Of a stretch of 64,000 bases of DNA, positions 40,282-54,690 are shown one piece after another; the first letter of the stretch is position 1, and every line of letters begins with the position of its first letter. The position numbers were made by a program, and so were the translations under genes. The stretch comes from Stercorarius parasiticus (taxonomy: Eukaryota; Chordata; Aves; Charadriiformes; Stercorariidae): the NCBI GenBank assembly GCA_013396915.1, contig VWZL01000728.1, positions 1,736,001-1,800,000 of the forward strand. Reading direction: 5' to 3'. A model generated the notes under the pieces. It was not told the origin of the DNA. It made no database searches and saw nothing but the letters and a program-made list of their open reading frames with translations.

Positions 40282-43200
40282 GGTAAAAGAGGTGAGGAGT
40301 GCCAGGAGAATAAGAGGTCTGCTTCAATTATATTAAGCCTGAGTTGTAATATTTTATTAAAAAAGCAAAAAAACACAGAACAAAAATTTAGGTTGGCCAA
40401 AGGATAGACAAGTACTATAAAGGATAAGTGAATCTGTTAATTGACTGTAGGAAGGATATGGCTGAACTCAACGTTTGTGGATGACGTTACCCAGAGAGAG
40501 ATGAGAAGATGCTCCTGGGCAGAGCCTAGAGGAGCTTCTGCCAGACGTGGGAAGGAAGATGAGGAAGACCCTCAAAATGCACGAGAGGCAGGAAGAGAAG
40601 ACAGCAGGGCAGGACTGAGCTGGGGCGGCAAACCCTCACACACATCATCTCCAGGAGGAACAAACAAGGTGAGATGGCACTGCAAGCACTTAAAAATACC
40701 AAGCCCCATGCAGGTTGCTCATTATGCCCTTTTTTTGTGAAGAAAAGATGATACCAGAAGACAGGTGTGTGGATATATAAGTATTTCTATACGCACATAA
40801 GGCTGTCTAGAAGAAACCCTTTCCCCTTATAAACTAATTTTTAAACTATGTATCTTCAGTAATGATGTCATGTAACCATTAACCATCTCTTGGTCCCTAA
40901 TTGGGCACTGTTTACTCAGCATCTCTCACATTCATTCCCAGCAATTCAGTCACCGAGCTGGCACACCACAGAAGATGGCTGCGAGACCTCCGACACCGCT
41001 TCACCTCCCGTGGGTGCAGCCCAGCCTTCGCAGGCTCCCTCCTCGCCCTCTCCCCCTACAAATCCCCCCGAGCTCCCACGGACCATAAGTCCGCTAAGCA
41101 CATAAGAAGAGCAAGAGCATAAGTAAGCAGCCATATGCTCCCGTCTGCCATGTAAGGAGAGAGGGGGTGAGGGGGGTGAGCAGTGCCTAATCTCGATGCT
41201 GGGCAGCGGCAGGATGAATTGCCTCAGGACCCGTGTCCCCCATGATCCAGCCAGGTCCATGGAAAGGAAACAGAGATCCCTCCATCAGCAGCAGCAGCTG
41301 CTTCTCCCCACACTATCTTCTAGCAGCTCCTCTGATCCACAGCAGGAGCAACTTGCATGGGCCATATAATTATTTATTTTTGAGAGCAGCAAGGCAATTC
41401 TGACCTTATTTTCTTTGCATCTTGGTAATTCTTTATTATTTTTACTAAGGCATCATAAGTTAAATGCTGTGAGTAGGAAATAAGAAGATCAAAGTGAAAA
41501 ATGGTGCTCTGGAAGCATCCAAGATCTCTTTCTTGATCTGGAGTGTTTTTGTTCTGCTGTGATCAGGTCAGGTCTGTCAGCAGTCTAACGAGAGATGTAA
41601 AAAAGTATTTATGTCTTCTAACAGAAGAAGGCAAGATTAAGTCCAGTTCAGCTTAAGATTTAGGGATGTTTTAAAAATTCTGTTTATCCTTCTCTTGCAG
41701 ATGCGCAGTTTGAGAATCTTTTCCTTTGCTAGTATTTGATGCTTCAGCAGGAGGAGGAACAACTTGCCCAGGGTGATGGCTGATCTGTCCGTGCTGCAGA
41801 CGGTGGGACAGAGGGAAGAAAAAACCCAAAACTTTCCATGCTACTTACTCTTAATAATCCTTATTCTCTCAAAGATAAGCAGGTACACTGTTGGCCCTAA
41901 GATTGTTTATACTTTATAAAACAAGTTATCTTTGCATATCTGACCTACTGCATTAATAAACCATTTACCCTAGCTCCTTTTACAGGAACTGTCCACGTGG
42001 GACAATCCAGTGAACTTTTCCACCTACCATAATTCCCGTTACTTGTATAGTATAGATCAGAACTATGCACAGAACATTTTACGCCTATATTGACATTACA
42101 GAGTTCCTCCTAATTTATAATCATGTAAACTAAGCCTGAATAGATATTGTAGACATTTAACTAAGAGTGATGCTGCTGAGATTAGGGCCAACAGCACCTC
42201 CGCACCTCTCTCCAACCTTGTACAAGTGCACAGAAAGGGCAAGTTCAGCTTCTGCTCTCACCCCTGTCCTGCTGTGGGTTTGCCAGGAAGCCAAATGGTG
42301 GCTCTGCATGTGCTCTCCCCAAATAGCACATCCCCTTACCCCTGCCAGAGGCAGACACCTGGGCTAGACAGGTCCCAAGGTACAGTACAAGTAAAAACCT
42401 TGCATTGGTTTTGAACCAAAGCCTCATCCTCACAAGTCGAGTGTTTCCACCATCATGCTAACAGCACGCTGCTTTTTCCCTTCCCCTCCTGCAATACCAG
42501 GCACAGCTGTGATGAACAGCTGAGCTGCTGCCCCAAAGGTAGCCGTGTTTCACTGCACAGCCCACAGTCAGCAGAGCAGCCACCCTCCCAGGGTTCAGGA
42601 CAGTTCACACTGCAAAAAAGTAGCTACATAAAAGCAGAGCCTGACTGCAAATATTTTATGGCCACATAGTATTTCCATGCACTACAAATCAATGTAAAAG
42701 ATGTTTTCTTCAAGGGGCCTCATACAGACTGTGTTTTTAAAATGCATTCCCTCTGCTAAATATAAATCAGTAAGAGTTTTTGTTCCTCCAAAAGATTAAC
42801 TAGCCTCAGTATTTTGGGATCTAATTCTGGAATACTTGTAGATGTGCCAGCATTCTCTTCCAATTTAAATACAGTTTAATGGAAAGTCTATCCTGGGCAC
42901 ATTTTCCGTGTACAGTGTAATAGCTTGAAAGTCTGAATATTGAGAGTTCACCAGAAACAGAAGTAACCTGTCAAGGTTAAACTTTACATATTTGTCAGGA
43001 CAAGGAGGAAGGAGGGAGCAATGGGAAGCAGTAAAAAAGCAAACGTAAAGAGTGGCAGAGACAAGCAGACCTGTAGAACCAAAATCCAAGAGATGGTAGA
43101 AAATAGTGTAACCTACCTACAAAGCTGTGCAAAGAAAATGCAAGTTCAAGAAGCTACTTTCCTGAACTTAAGCCCTTGAGTTAGCTTTGAACATAGCTGT

Positions 43201-45704
43201 GTAAAATAAAAGATGTGCCTCTGGACTCAAGATGCTGAACTGGGCCCAGAGCAGGCTACTTATACTGCATATTTACAATATAATGAGCTAAATTAGGATG
43301 CTGTACTTTATACTCCCTCTATCACTGGTGAAAAGAGATAGAGTCTTAAGAGGGTAATGAAGAGCATCTCATCTGGATCATCAGCTGGAGGACGCTCTCC
43401 CACTGCTCTACCATTCATCCCAGTGCATGAAACTATACATTAGGGATACAGAACACAGTGGCCAAAAATCTCTTGTTGTTTCTGCCCTCCCATATACTAG
43501 GTGCCTTGTTTAGTGCACATCCCTAATCAGAGACCATTTCTCACCGAGAAAGACAAGTGTCCCAGACCAGAAACACCATCCTACCTCACTGTCTCCAAAA
43601 ATTTGGGCTCTGCCAAGTGTTCCTGGAATAAAGCAAGTGAACAGTAAGACCTTGGAATATCACTGGCTCCCCAATGTAGGACAGAAAACAAGAATAACTC
43701 TGCAGAGATAACATTTGCAGGAAGGTGGTATGGGTGCTAGGCTTGTATTCATAGCTCCGGGGCAGAGAACAAAGACTGCTGGAGGGACGCCTCTAGAAAG
43801 AGCTGGGAATACACTCCAAGACAGGGACAGCACCATTCATCTCACAGCAAACTCTAGAGTTCCACTAACTGAAATATCCCTGAGATTGTAGCAATTTAAT
43901 CCTCAAATACCATCAGTTCCTCAAAGCCATGAAAGGTTTAGAGACCAACATGCTAGGCGAGCTTAGATGACAGCAAACAGCAAAGAGCTTTTTCCTCAAG
44001 AGCTTATAGGCTCAGCCACACTGGGGATTCAACATCCGCACATCCCTCGTGCCTCCCCAATTACCTATCTCTGTGCACAGCACAGATATGCTCAGCACGG
44101 CCCCGATGTGCTCCTGCCCTACAGCAGAGCGTGTTAGTAAGGCATAATACTCCTTTCAGTTCAGAGACATCGTTAACAACTTTGGACCACAGTTGTGAAA
44201 TCTCCAGCAGCTTCGTTGCCTCTTCTGCATTGTGCTCCTTGAAGTTATTGTGAATGTCACATGTGTATGCCCTCACTTTAATTTAGCATCTGGATGGGTT
44301 GGGATATATATCCCAGAGCCCCTTCTACTTCTCCTCTTACCCAGCTGGACAGTGTAGATTATGTTCATTGTTCAGTACCACATACCATGAAGTTTTAAGC
44401 TGTAATGCCATTTCTAAAGAACCTCAGGAAGCAATTTTTCTTCTCTCATACAAGACACTTACACTTGGAGTGTGCCTTTCTTCCTAATATAAACCATTTA
44501 GAGACACTTCGAGGTACTGTAAAGTTCGGTCATTTTGTGTGTTGTGTCATATAAAAACGCATTGCTCAAGTCGTATTTGCTTCACAATCTTCCTTCTGAA
44601 GTTCCCTGCCGTTGTTCTTTGCAGGGTCTCTTAAGAGCATGCCTGCTAGAACCAGCTCCTTATCCCATCTGTGTTTAAAGCTTAATGAGCAATTCTGAGA
44701 TGCTGTGATTATTTTTCTGGAGCCCAAGCGGTGCTTTGCCCAAAGGCTCCCAAACCCTCCTTTCAGGGGTTTGAGCGCACCTCCTCCGTTAATATCTGTT
44801 TGCAAGCACATGTGACAGACCTAAGAGCCAGCGCTCCCCTTCCCACTGAGGGGACACCGTGAGGTGACATCATGAAGGACAATGTCCAGCTACAGAGGCT
44901 CCTTGTGACAAAGATCTTCCACCCCTCAGTGGAGGCACCAGGAATTTCCAGACAACCACAGCTGCATTGCTCTCCTCAGACAGGGCTCAGGGTCAGCCCA
45001 CGTTACCCCCGGAGCCGGCTGAGCGAGCACTTAGTCCTGTCTCTCTAAGGACAACGCTGCTGAGCTGTGCGAGCAGGCCTCTGAATCTTTTGCAAAAATC
45101 TTCTGGGGTTGATGTCTTAATACTCAGATCATTGCTTTTTCCTTTCTGCAGGTTGATGGCTGTAGATACACTGTCACCCCATACACCTTCTATATCTCTT
45201 TTTTTGTCTGTTTTAATTTCTTTCTCATCAACTGAAAATTCCCATTTTCAGCACGAGAAAATTGCACTACTCGCTTTGTTGTCAGTCCATACAGACTCCA
45301 AACTATTTCCATCTACACCAGCTACCCAAATATCAAAGATTTTCATTCAATATAAAGTCCAAAAGCAATCCTAGAGGGAAGCCCTTTGAACATATATCTG
45401 CTGAGGGTCTCCTGGCTACAGGGTCTATGCTGTTGTGAAATGGAATATGAAATTTCTTTGCTCACAAAAGAAAAATGCACCTGAAATTCTAGTCTTGCTA
45501 CACACTGACTAGACCCAAAAGATATTGATTCCAGTGGCTTTTTTCCTGACTATATTTGGCAGCAAATAAATCTTTAAAGCATGGGGTTATTAGAGCTAGC
45601 AACTTATCAGGCAGGTGAAGATTTACTATTGCCTTTGCTATTTGGCCACATTTAACATCCTGTTAAATGTTTCAGGATTATAGGAGCCACATACTTCCTG
45701 GAAT

Positions 45705-45960
45705 TGCTCCTCCATCATTTCTCTATTCAAATCCTCCTTTCCTCTCTCCTATCTCTCCCTCTGACCATTTCTCCTTGAGGAAAACTCACAGAACACACGA
45801 CCTTCCCCTCTGCTTGCTTTGCCATTCTTCCTCTCCAAAACATCTTCCTCCACCTCTGCCTCCCTTGTCACAAATACTTAAGTTTCCCAGCCACTTCCCT
45901 CTTCCAAGTCTTCCACTTCCTTCACTGGCCTCTCCTTATCCAGTACATTTCTTTCTCACT
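45705..45960. repeat. Pyrimidine-rich (C/T) low-complexity tract
   Basis: About 250 bases of the plus strand are dominated by C and T with few G, with strings such as ctcctttcctctctcctatc and cttcctccacctctgcctcc. The minus strand, which is the NEURL1 pre-mRNA sense, is correspondingly purine-rich. An open frame across it encodes only a Pro/Ser/Leu-rich string and is an effect of composition. Confidence 0.7.
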
Positions 45961-48900
45961 TAGGTTTACTCCTGTTTGGTTTTTTTTTTTTAGTCTCTTG
46001 CCCTGTCCTGGTTTGTTCTCCTCAAGACAGACATGCTACATATCTTCTCATTTTAAAAAAAAAAATAAACAGACTAAAAACCACACACCACCATCCCTCT
46101 CCTAAAACATAACAGGTCCTAGTAATTAACCAAGGTTCTCCGATCTCCCAAAGTTATAAACAGCTGGATTTATTTTGGTAGCACCTACTAGTTAATCTGT
46201 AATGTATTCCTGCAAAGTAACTTGCACTGGGTACTAAGTGAGGTTACAGAGTTTGTCGTCAAAATGGTGGTTGTTTCAGGTGCGTTGCTGGGATTAAAGC
46301 ACAGGAGCTCCACTCCTGGCTCCCAGCATCGAGCTGTTAAGCCTCCAGCCTACCTGGCAGAGCTGGCACAAGGGCACAGGAGTAAAGCTGCCAACCCAGT
46401 GCAGGACACCAGCCCTGCTCTCCAGCAACTTCTTGCTGCACAAATCGAAATTATAACCAAGAACTTTTGCCCAGACCAGAGCAGCCTCCAGTAGCACTAG
46501 AAGCGTTAACCACTACATGATTAAAATATTACTTTTTTCCAGGCAAATAATTTAAGCACTGCTGAGGTAAAACCAGGAGAAAAGGAAACATTTCTCCCTT
46601 TATGCAAGGTTTTGGCCATCCACGCACACACATTCCTTCATTAATCTGCACTTTCTGTACCACAGTCACAAGTGGAATCTAAATTACTGACTTTCCCGCT
46701 CTTGTCTGGCTGTGAGCACATCGCTCACACCAGCTTAAACACCCTCCACCAGTAATTAACCCTGTTTCTTTTGCAGACCAGCATCTGAACCTGGACCATT
46801 TAATTAAAACATCAGACTTCAACAGCCAGTCAGGGCATAAAGTTACAGTTTATTTCAACAAAGATAAACAGCATCCATGGTGCTTATTCCAAAGAAAAAG
46901 CATGAATACTATTCCATCGTCCTTCCTAGCAATTCCCATGCCAGACTCATGAAGTTATTACTTAACGTTTTGCTATAAATAGCTCCTGGAGTAGTCCATA
47001 CAGGAACTTGTTTTCCGTAGCATCTGCTGCAACAGGTCAGATGTAAATGACCAAGGGTGTTGAATCCTTATCGCCTGAGGACAAGAGCGTGCAGAGATGT
47101 TTCATTTCTTTAAAAGTGATCCTACCTGCTACCTACCCCCTCATGCTGAATCACACAAAGATAGCAAGAAGAGACAGGTCTTGCCCCAAACTGTTTACAG
47201 TCTGCAAAACAGCAAATAAATGGGAGTAAGAGGAAGAGAACTTTGCAAGTAATACTATGTTTTATCTGAGTTTCAGCTGATTTGAATTAATCAGTCAGGA
47301 CACGTGCTGTTCAATACATATGGACAATGCGATTCTTTGCACCAGAGGACAGAGGGAGGTGACTCCACAGCTGTTCTGTCACCATATCAGCACATGAATA
47401 AGCTGCAGTCCTCTCTGATTTGCTTAGGCAAAAATACACTTCATACGAGAAGCTCAAAGCCCTTTCATTATAAGCCCTCACAGAACCCCCATGAACTTTA
47501 ATGGTTATTTTCTTACTACTTGGGTAGCAGAGTCGACCTCTCAAGTCATTGTGTAGAGGAGGCTACTGCAATATTTCTTGTTAGAGGATGCCAAGGAAGC
47601 TTCGCCATTCCTAGCTTGGAAATTGTGTTAACATCAACACGTGCAAGCTATGCAGAAGAAAACTTCCCCATGATTCAGTCTTCACCAATTTTATACTTCT
47701 GCAGACTTACTCACATGACCTTTCCCGACTCAGATGACCAGTTATCATTTACTGGAGTTGGGTAATGTATAGCAGGTAACTCAGGAGGAACATCATGAAG
47801 ATAAAAAGACAACTGCATTTCTAAATAGCTGAAAGAAGAGAGATGTGCTAGAAAAGCAAGCCATCTTGGAATAGGAACAACATGCTGTTTTAAAATTCAT
47901 GCAAAAGGGCATTTTTGCATATTGGAGTATTGATAAAGAGTAGAAAGAGGAAGAAATGCAATGTTACACAATTCAGAGCGTTGTTCCTGATGTACGTGAC
48001 TGCCTTGAAAGTCATGTGCAAATAGGAAACAAGCTTAAAGGGCTCAGGGGGCTTTATCCTCTTGGTGGAAAGACACCTACAGTATTTCAGAAGAGCAAGG
48101 AGCAATTAAGTGCGGAGGGCAATTCAGTCATCCATTCTCCTTGCTCTTTGTAGCTTGAAAAAATTGTGGAAAATCCTTAACTCGTTGTCCAGCTAAGGGG
48201 CATTTCTTCTGGTAACAGACCACTGGATTATTTTTTTTTTTAGTATATAATTGCACCTGTTTCTCTAAGCCATAGCTCTAAATTATAATTTAATAAGGAC
48301 CACACTGCACCCCTGACAGATGCTCCTTCCTGACAGCACAGAGAGATGCAGCTGTTGAACTAGAGTCTGCAAATCCAGACCTCTGGGCCATGAAGCATTT
48401 CCCTGATTAGTTTTCTGCACCCAAAAGCAGATCTCAATGCATAATCTGAACCAACTGCTTCAAATACTGTACATAGAGTAAAAACCCAAAACTTTTGTCA
48501 TCAAACTGAAGCTGCACAAATCCAAAACTGTTACCAATCTTTATTTTTTCCCAGAGGGAAAAAAATTGCCCATATTTACACTTTATTACAGCTGCCCACA
48601 CACTACTACACACCTCCTCCTGCATCAACTGAGCCATCAGTACCAGGCACATATGTGTCATAAAACTGCTGCTTCTGCCACACACTAAAGAAGAAATGGA
48701 TAAAGTCAGCCCATGAGGGCTCAAGCACAGATTTCCCAAAGCACAGGATTAAGAGAAGATGGAAAGTGTGTATTGTCACATATATATAGCCAATGAATCT
48801 CAAAAGATTCCATTCATCATATGCTAAAGAACGCCTCAATCTCCTTCAAGCAATTGCTTGTACACTGGTCAGTCTGAAACTGCAATCAGTTTGGGATGAG

Positions 48901-49321
48901 GCACCACCTGGAGTCCCCCGTGAACAGCTTTGCCATATGAGAGGAGCAGAAAGGTCTCTGAAACTGTGGGATAACTCACAAGTGGGTAAAGAGAGTTCAA
49001 GCAGTCACTTTACAGATAATGGGATAGAAACATCTTCCAGCAAGACAGCTGAGGTTACTGGATCTCTGGTGAAGAGCATTGGGAGAACTGCGGTCATCTC
49101 TTGCAGACACACTGAATGACTTCAGCACTCTTTCAAATCTATTTGTAGAACATCTGAAGGACATTTCTCTGCATTTTATCCTTTCTACCATGGGAACAGA
49201 TAGCCTGAATGTTTTATCCTTTGTATGATAAATGCCATTGCACATCTGCCTAGGTAACTGCTGCATCTCCATTTCAGGAATTAATTTCTAACATGATACA
49301 AGATCTTCTGCTGCATGACTC

Positions 49322-49350
49322 CTAGAAGCCATGACTGCTAGAAGCCATGA
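49322..49350. repeat. 13-bp direct repeat, period 16
   Basis: ctagaagccatga occurs at 49322-49334 and 49338-49350 without mismatch. This is a short duplication in intron 1. Confidence 0.85.
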
Positions 49351-52213
49351 ACAGAATAGCATAGACCAAGGAGAGTAACAGCAGCTTACACTCAGTAACC
49401 ATCCAAAATCCAAGCAATGAGATACAGAGACACCTACCCTTGCTCAAACAAGTCTTGGGCTGGAGAGAAAGGAGACAGCTTGTCCAGGAACCTCGTCACA
49501 GACATGCTGCTTGATCAAGATATTTTAAGCCAATTTGCAAAGCCACTGAGGGATTAAGAGTAGAAGGACAGCAACTCCTACCATGCTGCAGCTACAACTC
49601 CATGTGAGATGGACCAGCACCCATTAGAACTCCCAAACTTGCATTCCCTCTAAATACAGAGCTTCACTCAGAATCAGAAAACAAGAAGGCAGCACAAGTG
49701 ATGTTCTTTTCCTTTGGAGATGAAAAAAATCAGAGGGAGGCACTGAACTAGTTTGGGATAACCAGAAAATAAATTGAGCAATTTTGCTTTTCCAAGTTGC
49801 ATGAAATTCACAGCATCAATAATGCCTTTGTGAAAGGAATTAGATTCTTAAGTTCTTATTTTATATTTGATAATCTGATTCTATTTCGTCTGCAAAGACA
49901 GAAGTCATTTTGATCTGGAATGCTTCAGCACATGACAGGCACCCACATATTTCTATCTTCCAGAAAGGCTTTTTTTCTTTTAACTTTTTTTTTAATCTCA
50001 GTCTCTTTGTAAGCTGCTACTTTTTAACCTTTGAAAAATATCAATTCTTAACAATCCTTATGTCTCTAGTCAGTGTCCCAAGAGCCCTAGAGAAAAATAA
50101 GGTTTTCTTTAAAGAAATTTTAGTTGAGTCGGTGAATATTAGAGATGGAGAGATCTGAGCTGAAGTTGTAGCTTCCAAAAATCTCCCCCCAAAGGCCCTT
50201 TCCCCTCTCTCCTCCTCCCAAAAGCCAATGAAACATTTCTGTCTGTCTGTCTTCTGACTGAAAGCCTGACCTGTGCCACAGAAATGAAAATCCAGGATCT
50301 ATTTCATTCCAAAGCCATATCCCAATGCCCATGCCACCAAGTTGCCATTTGGCCAGTTTTCTAACATTTAGCTTCTCCAAACAAGAAAAAGTAAAATGAT
50401 AGAGACATTTTCCTTAAGCAAAAGATGTTTACCAGAAATCTTCTTTACTTTAAAGCAGCAACCAACCCAGAGTGCGTATCGCATTTACGCCAGAGCTGTG
50501 ACGAATGCCTGTTGAGCTGCAGCACTTCAACCACTTGCATTTTAAACGGCAGTTTGTCAAGTGATGTTAATTATTTGGGAGGTCTCTGCTCCTAGGAACA
50601 TAAACATTTCTTTTTATACTGATCACAATTTCTTTTCCATGTGGTGCTTCCAGCAGAGGCTGAAATTAAAATGGCTTCTGTGTGTGCCACGGTGTGGTTT
50701 ATGGCTCAATTCCGCCTCTACGCTTGTAAGCAGGGGGTAGCATTGCACCAGGGCTCTGCACAGCACCGTCCCCATCCTTGCTCTGCAGGTGGAAACCTCC
50801 TCTCTGCGGGTGGGAGAGCTCGACCAGGATAAAACCCATCCACCCTCCTTGAGGCTACCCCCTAGCTACGTCTGGGACTTGCAGTAGCCTGAAGATCACT
50901 TAAACTTCATAGAGCAAGCAACGGGCTTGGTTGCTAGGAAGCACCGCAGGGGACAGAAGAAGAATAGGCTCTTGCATGAGTCAGAGTCGAAAAAAAAAAA
51001 ACAACACCAACCTCCAGACCTGCCAAGGTGCGACTCAAACATGGGCACGTGCTTCCCTCAAACCACCTCACGGTTCAGTGGGTACTGCTGTGGAGGCTGC
51101 GGCCTGGATGCCTGAGCTCTGCATATGCCAGGCCACAAGCCTCACACTTCCTTGAAAAACACACTTTCAGCCCTGCCCCAGTACCTCACAGCAGGTCCTG
51201 CTTTCACCGACAAGTCTATTGGCCAAAAACTTCCAACGTTGCATCCACGCGGCGCCACATGGATGCACAGCAAGGCCGATCACAGAGAAAATACCGCAGT
51301 GCCAGCCAGAGAAAGTTTCCTGAAATCACAGCAAGCAACCCAAAGGCTTTAACTGCAGCAAATCTAAATCCGGCATTTTCAGAGCCCCACTGAAAATCGG
51401 TGCTGGGCACTTTCTCTTCGGGGCAATGTGTGCTTCTGTCTGTGGTGGTGCAGCCTCCTCCCTGCCCTTAGGCCTCTCGGTACTTGGTGCGATTTCCTCC
51501 CCACCGGGACACATAATAATACAACGGGCCAGAATGTTACATAGTGGTCTAACATGAAAGAAAGAAAAGGTGGAGAGCAATGGACTAGAACACTACGGCA
51601 ACCCCTTAGTGTACCTGGTTCCCATGGCTCTTACCATTTGAAAATAACAACTATAATTGATCACTCCTGACAACATATGGATTGTGGGCATAGCAGGAGG
51701 GATACCAGGACCCCAAGTCCTAGCAAGTCCTGGGCTTGCGTAGGCAATGGAAAGTACCAGAATATTCCATTGTCTGAGCTGGGCCAGAATGCAAAAGTAC
51801 CCGACAAAAGTAAATTATTTTGGATCCTATAAGTAGCAATTCTAGTAAAGACCCTTTGAGCTCTTCTGGATCGCAGCGGGCTGTGGCCAGGATCTCCTCT
51901 GAGTTGAGACACCTCTCAGGTTGACACCGCAAGGCCAGGGTGAGAGAATCCTTCTCAAGCCTCAACTACCACCCATTGAGGAATGCTGATGCATTGTATT
52001 TACCCTAAATCTGAGAAAGGGAAATTTTGACTATAGGCTAGTCTCTTTTCCATCCACTTCTCCACCTATATGTTTGTGAGGTATACATTAGCTTTATGGA
52101 TGTGAATGTTCTTCCATCCATCCACGCACGAGTAGGACTTAAAAGCGATACCTTTCGGCTCGCTACAATCACTCACTATTAAGAAATTCCGAATCCTAGC
52201 AATCGAAGAGCTC

Positions 52214-52245
52214 TGTGTGTGCATGTCTGTATGTGTGTGTGCACA
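52214..52245. repeat. TG-rich imperfect microsatellite
   Basis: Two short TG runs separated by catgtctgta. This is an interrupted dinucleotide repeat in intron 1. Confidence 0.85.
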
Positions 52246-53364
52246 TGCTTATATGCTTTGCTTATGTATTAATCTGAGATTTGTGCTTTTGCTCATACGT
52301 ATTGATTCGGGATACTTTACAGGAAGGTAATGTGAATCTTGTCATCTTTGAATCTGTAATCGCTGTTCAGTTATTTTGCTAAATCACTTTGTAAACCTTT
52401 AAATAGGTTAATGATTAAGTGCTGCTAAAATTCAACCTCGTGATCTACCTCAAATCATCAATAAATTTTGAATCATTGCTAAATCATAACTGTGTCAAAT
52501 ATTTCCATCCGCGACAGATCCATAAGAATTTCTCTCCAAAAGTAGTCAAAGACGTGAACAAATGCTTCATGATCAAATGTTGGGTCCTTTTCTGTTCTCC
52601 AGACTTCATCAACAAAGTCTGCTGTGAGCAACTTCTTGAGCCCTAGGGGTGAAACCAGCATGTCTGTGTAGGTCACCTTGCATGGACCAGCCTCACACAG
52701 CCCCTGCGCAAACCTGCTTTATTAGGTACAATGGGATGGGGCAAATTCAGACCATGGGTACTTAGCGTTATTTGACCTCACGTGCTTCCTCCTTTGTATT
52801 AGGGTGTATTTACTAGTATAGGCAGAAAAGTATGTAAACCGAACCACAAAATGGAGCTAATTTTCATAGCAGGGGCCTCGGTTTATTGCAAAGGCTTCTC
52901 TTTAAAAAGCAATTTTTACTCGAGGGAGAGGGTGAGAACTCCATGTTTCTGCTGACACTGCTTACGTTCTGTATCATGTTTGTTATGGCTTTCATTATAT
53001 CCCCTTTTTACCACTTTCCTTTGTTCTTTAAAATGAAAGTGCTATCAGTGTTTCCAATGGGAAAAATATGTTCATGCATTCGATCAATTATCATGGCTCT
53101 CTCTGAGCCAACCCCCTTTGCTTTGCTGTCAGATCCACAGTACGTCTCAGATAAACCAAAGGACTCCTCTCCTCAGCCCCATCAACTGCAGTTATCTTGA
53201 ATGTTATTTTTAATGCCAACGAATGACAGTGTCTCTTCAAGAGACAATCAAGGACAGAGTCAAGGAACAGAAATACTGATGAGACTAATTCGACAAGAGC
53301 TACAGAGAAGGTGGCTCTGACTCAATTTGGACCAGCTTCACTCAAATACATGTATTTTCAAAGC

Positions 53365-53465
53365 AAAAAACTGATTTAGAGGGGGACAGGTGGGGAGAAA
53401 AATGAACAGGCAACAAAAAACTGAATTTAGAGGGGGATAGGTGGGGAGAAAAATGAACAGGCAAC
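53365..53465. repeat. Tandem duplication, two 50/51-bp copies
   Basis: Copy 1 (53365-53414) and copy 2 (53415-53465) both run from aaaaaactga to gaacaggcaac and differ only by one inserted A and one C/T change. The near identity points to a recent local duplication or an unstable short tandem repeat in intron 1. It produces a visibly repeated peptide in a minus-strand chance frame. Confidence 0.95.
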
Positions 53466-54671
53466 AACAGTAATAGGGATCAACCCTAGAGCAAAGCACA
53501 GCCACAGGCAGGCCTGCAGCATCTGCTCTGACCATGGGCACTCATACTGCAAGGCTTGTGGGTGGCAGCCCCGTTCTTCATTCAGCCTCTGGGAGACAAG
53601 ATCTCTCCTGACCTCCAGGTCAGTACCCTGCTGTGCCATCAGTAATCCCTGACGATTCCTGAGGGCAATCGATCAGGATCAATTCATTGCTTTGCTTTCA
53701 CTTTCCAGGAAACTCCCTTTCCTTTAGGATTAATCTTTTTCAGAGTGATCTCAATGCAACCCTCTGCACGTATGGATATCATTAATGTAAAATTATTTAA
53801 TAAAAAGAAAGCAGGCCTATCTATTTTAAGATTATATGTCTAGAGACTGCCTCTTCTTGATTCCTGCTAGGTGTCTGCAATGGTAATTGTATTTGTTTTG
53901 CAAATTTGTTTTATACTATTAACAATATGAGTCTTCTGGCTACGGGAGTACTTGTTTTGATTAAGCATGCAAATGATTCCCTAGGACATATGAGGGGATC
54001 CTACAAACTTTCCTGAAGAGACACCTGCTACCTCTAAATGATAGCTAATAGTAATGATAATGAATGATAGCTAAACATATCACCCATAATTCTTAAGAAA
54101 ACAGGAATTAAGTAAGGAAGAGGTGAAGAAGGATCAGATGTAAGAATACTTCCGCATCAAGGAGGGAAAGGATCAGTCAAAGAGGAGACAAATAAGACAA
54201 CAAAATCTGACAAACAACATTCAGTCCCTAGGTCCCACGAGAACAAGAGCATCAAGGCAACACAGAAAAGCTAACAGGAAAATGCCATGAAAGCAAAGGA
54301 CAAAATGAGAAGGGGGATGCTCTTCGCTCTCACCACTTGTAGACAGAGGCCTACAGTCAAATACTGCCACAACTAATGAAAACCTCATTTGCCTTTCACA
54401 ATAAATAGAACAGTTTTCAAGTATAAACGTGGTTACCCATAAAATCTCTCTATATAGAGGTACTACACGCTTCATTTTCAGAAGTGTCAGCAGCTAATAC
54501 ACGCTTTACTATGACAGCCACCTTGGGACATTGGCAGGTGACCCACAGGTCAGAGGCATGAATCGAAATAATCTCTGTGAGCCCCACTTCTAGCAAATGC
54601 CAGCACTGCTTTGGCACCCTGCCCAGGGTCTTCTGCACCAGTTAATCCAACCCTGAGCAGGATTAATTTCT

Positions 54672-54690
54672 CACACACACACACACACAC
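54672..54690. repeat. (CA)9 microsatellite
   Basis: An uninterrupted CA dinucleotide run of 19 bases in intron 1; likely length-polymorphic. Confidence 0.95.
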
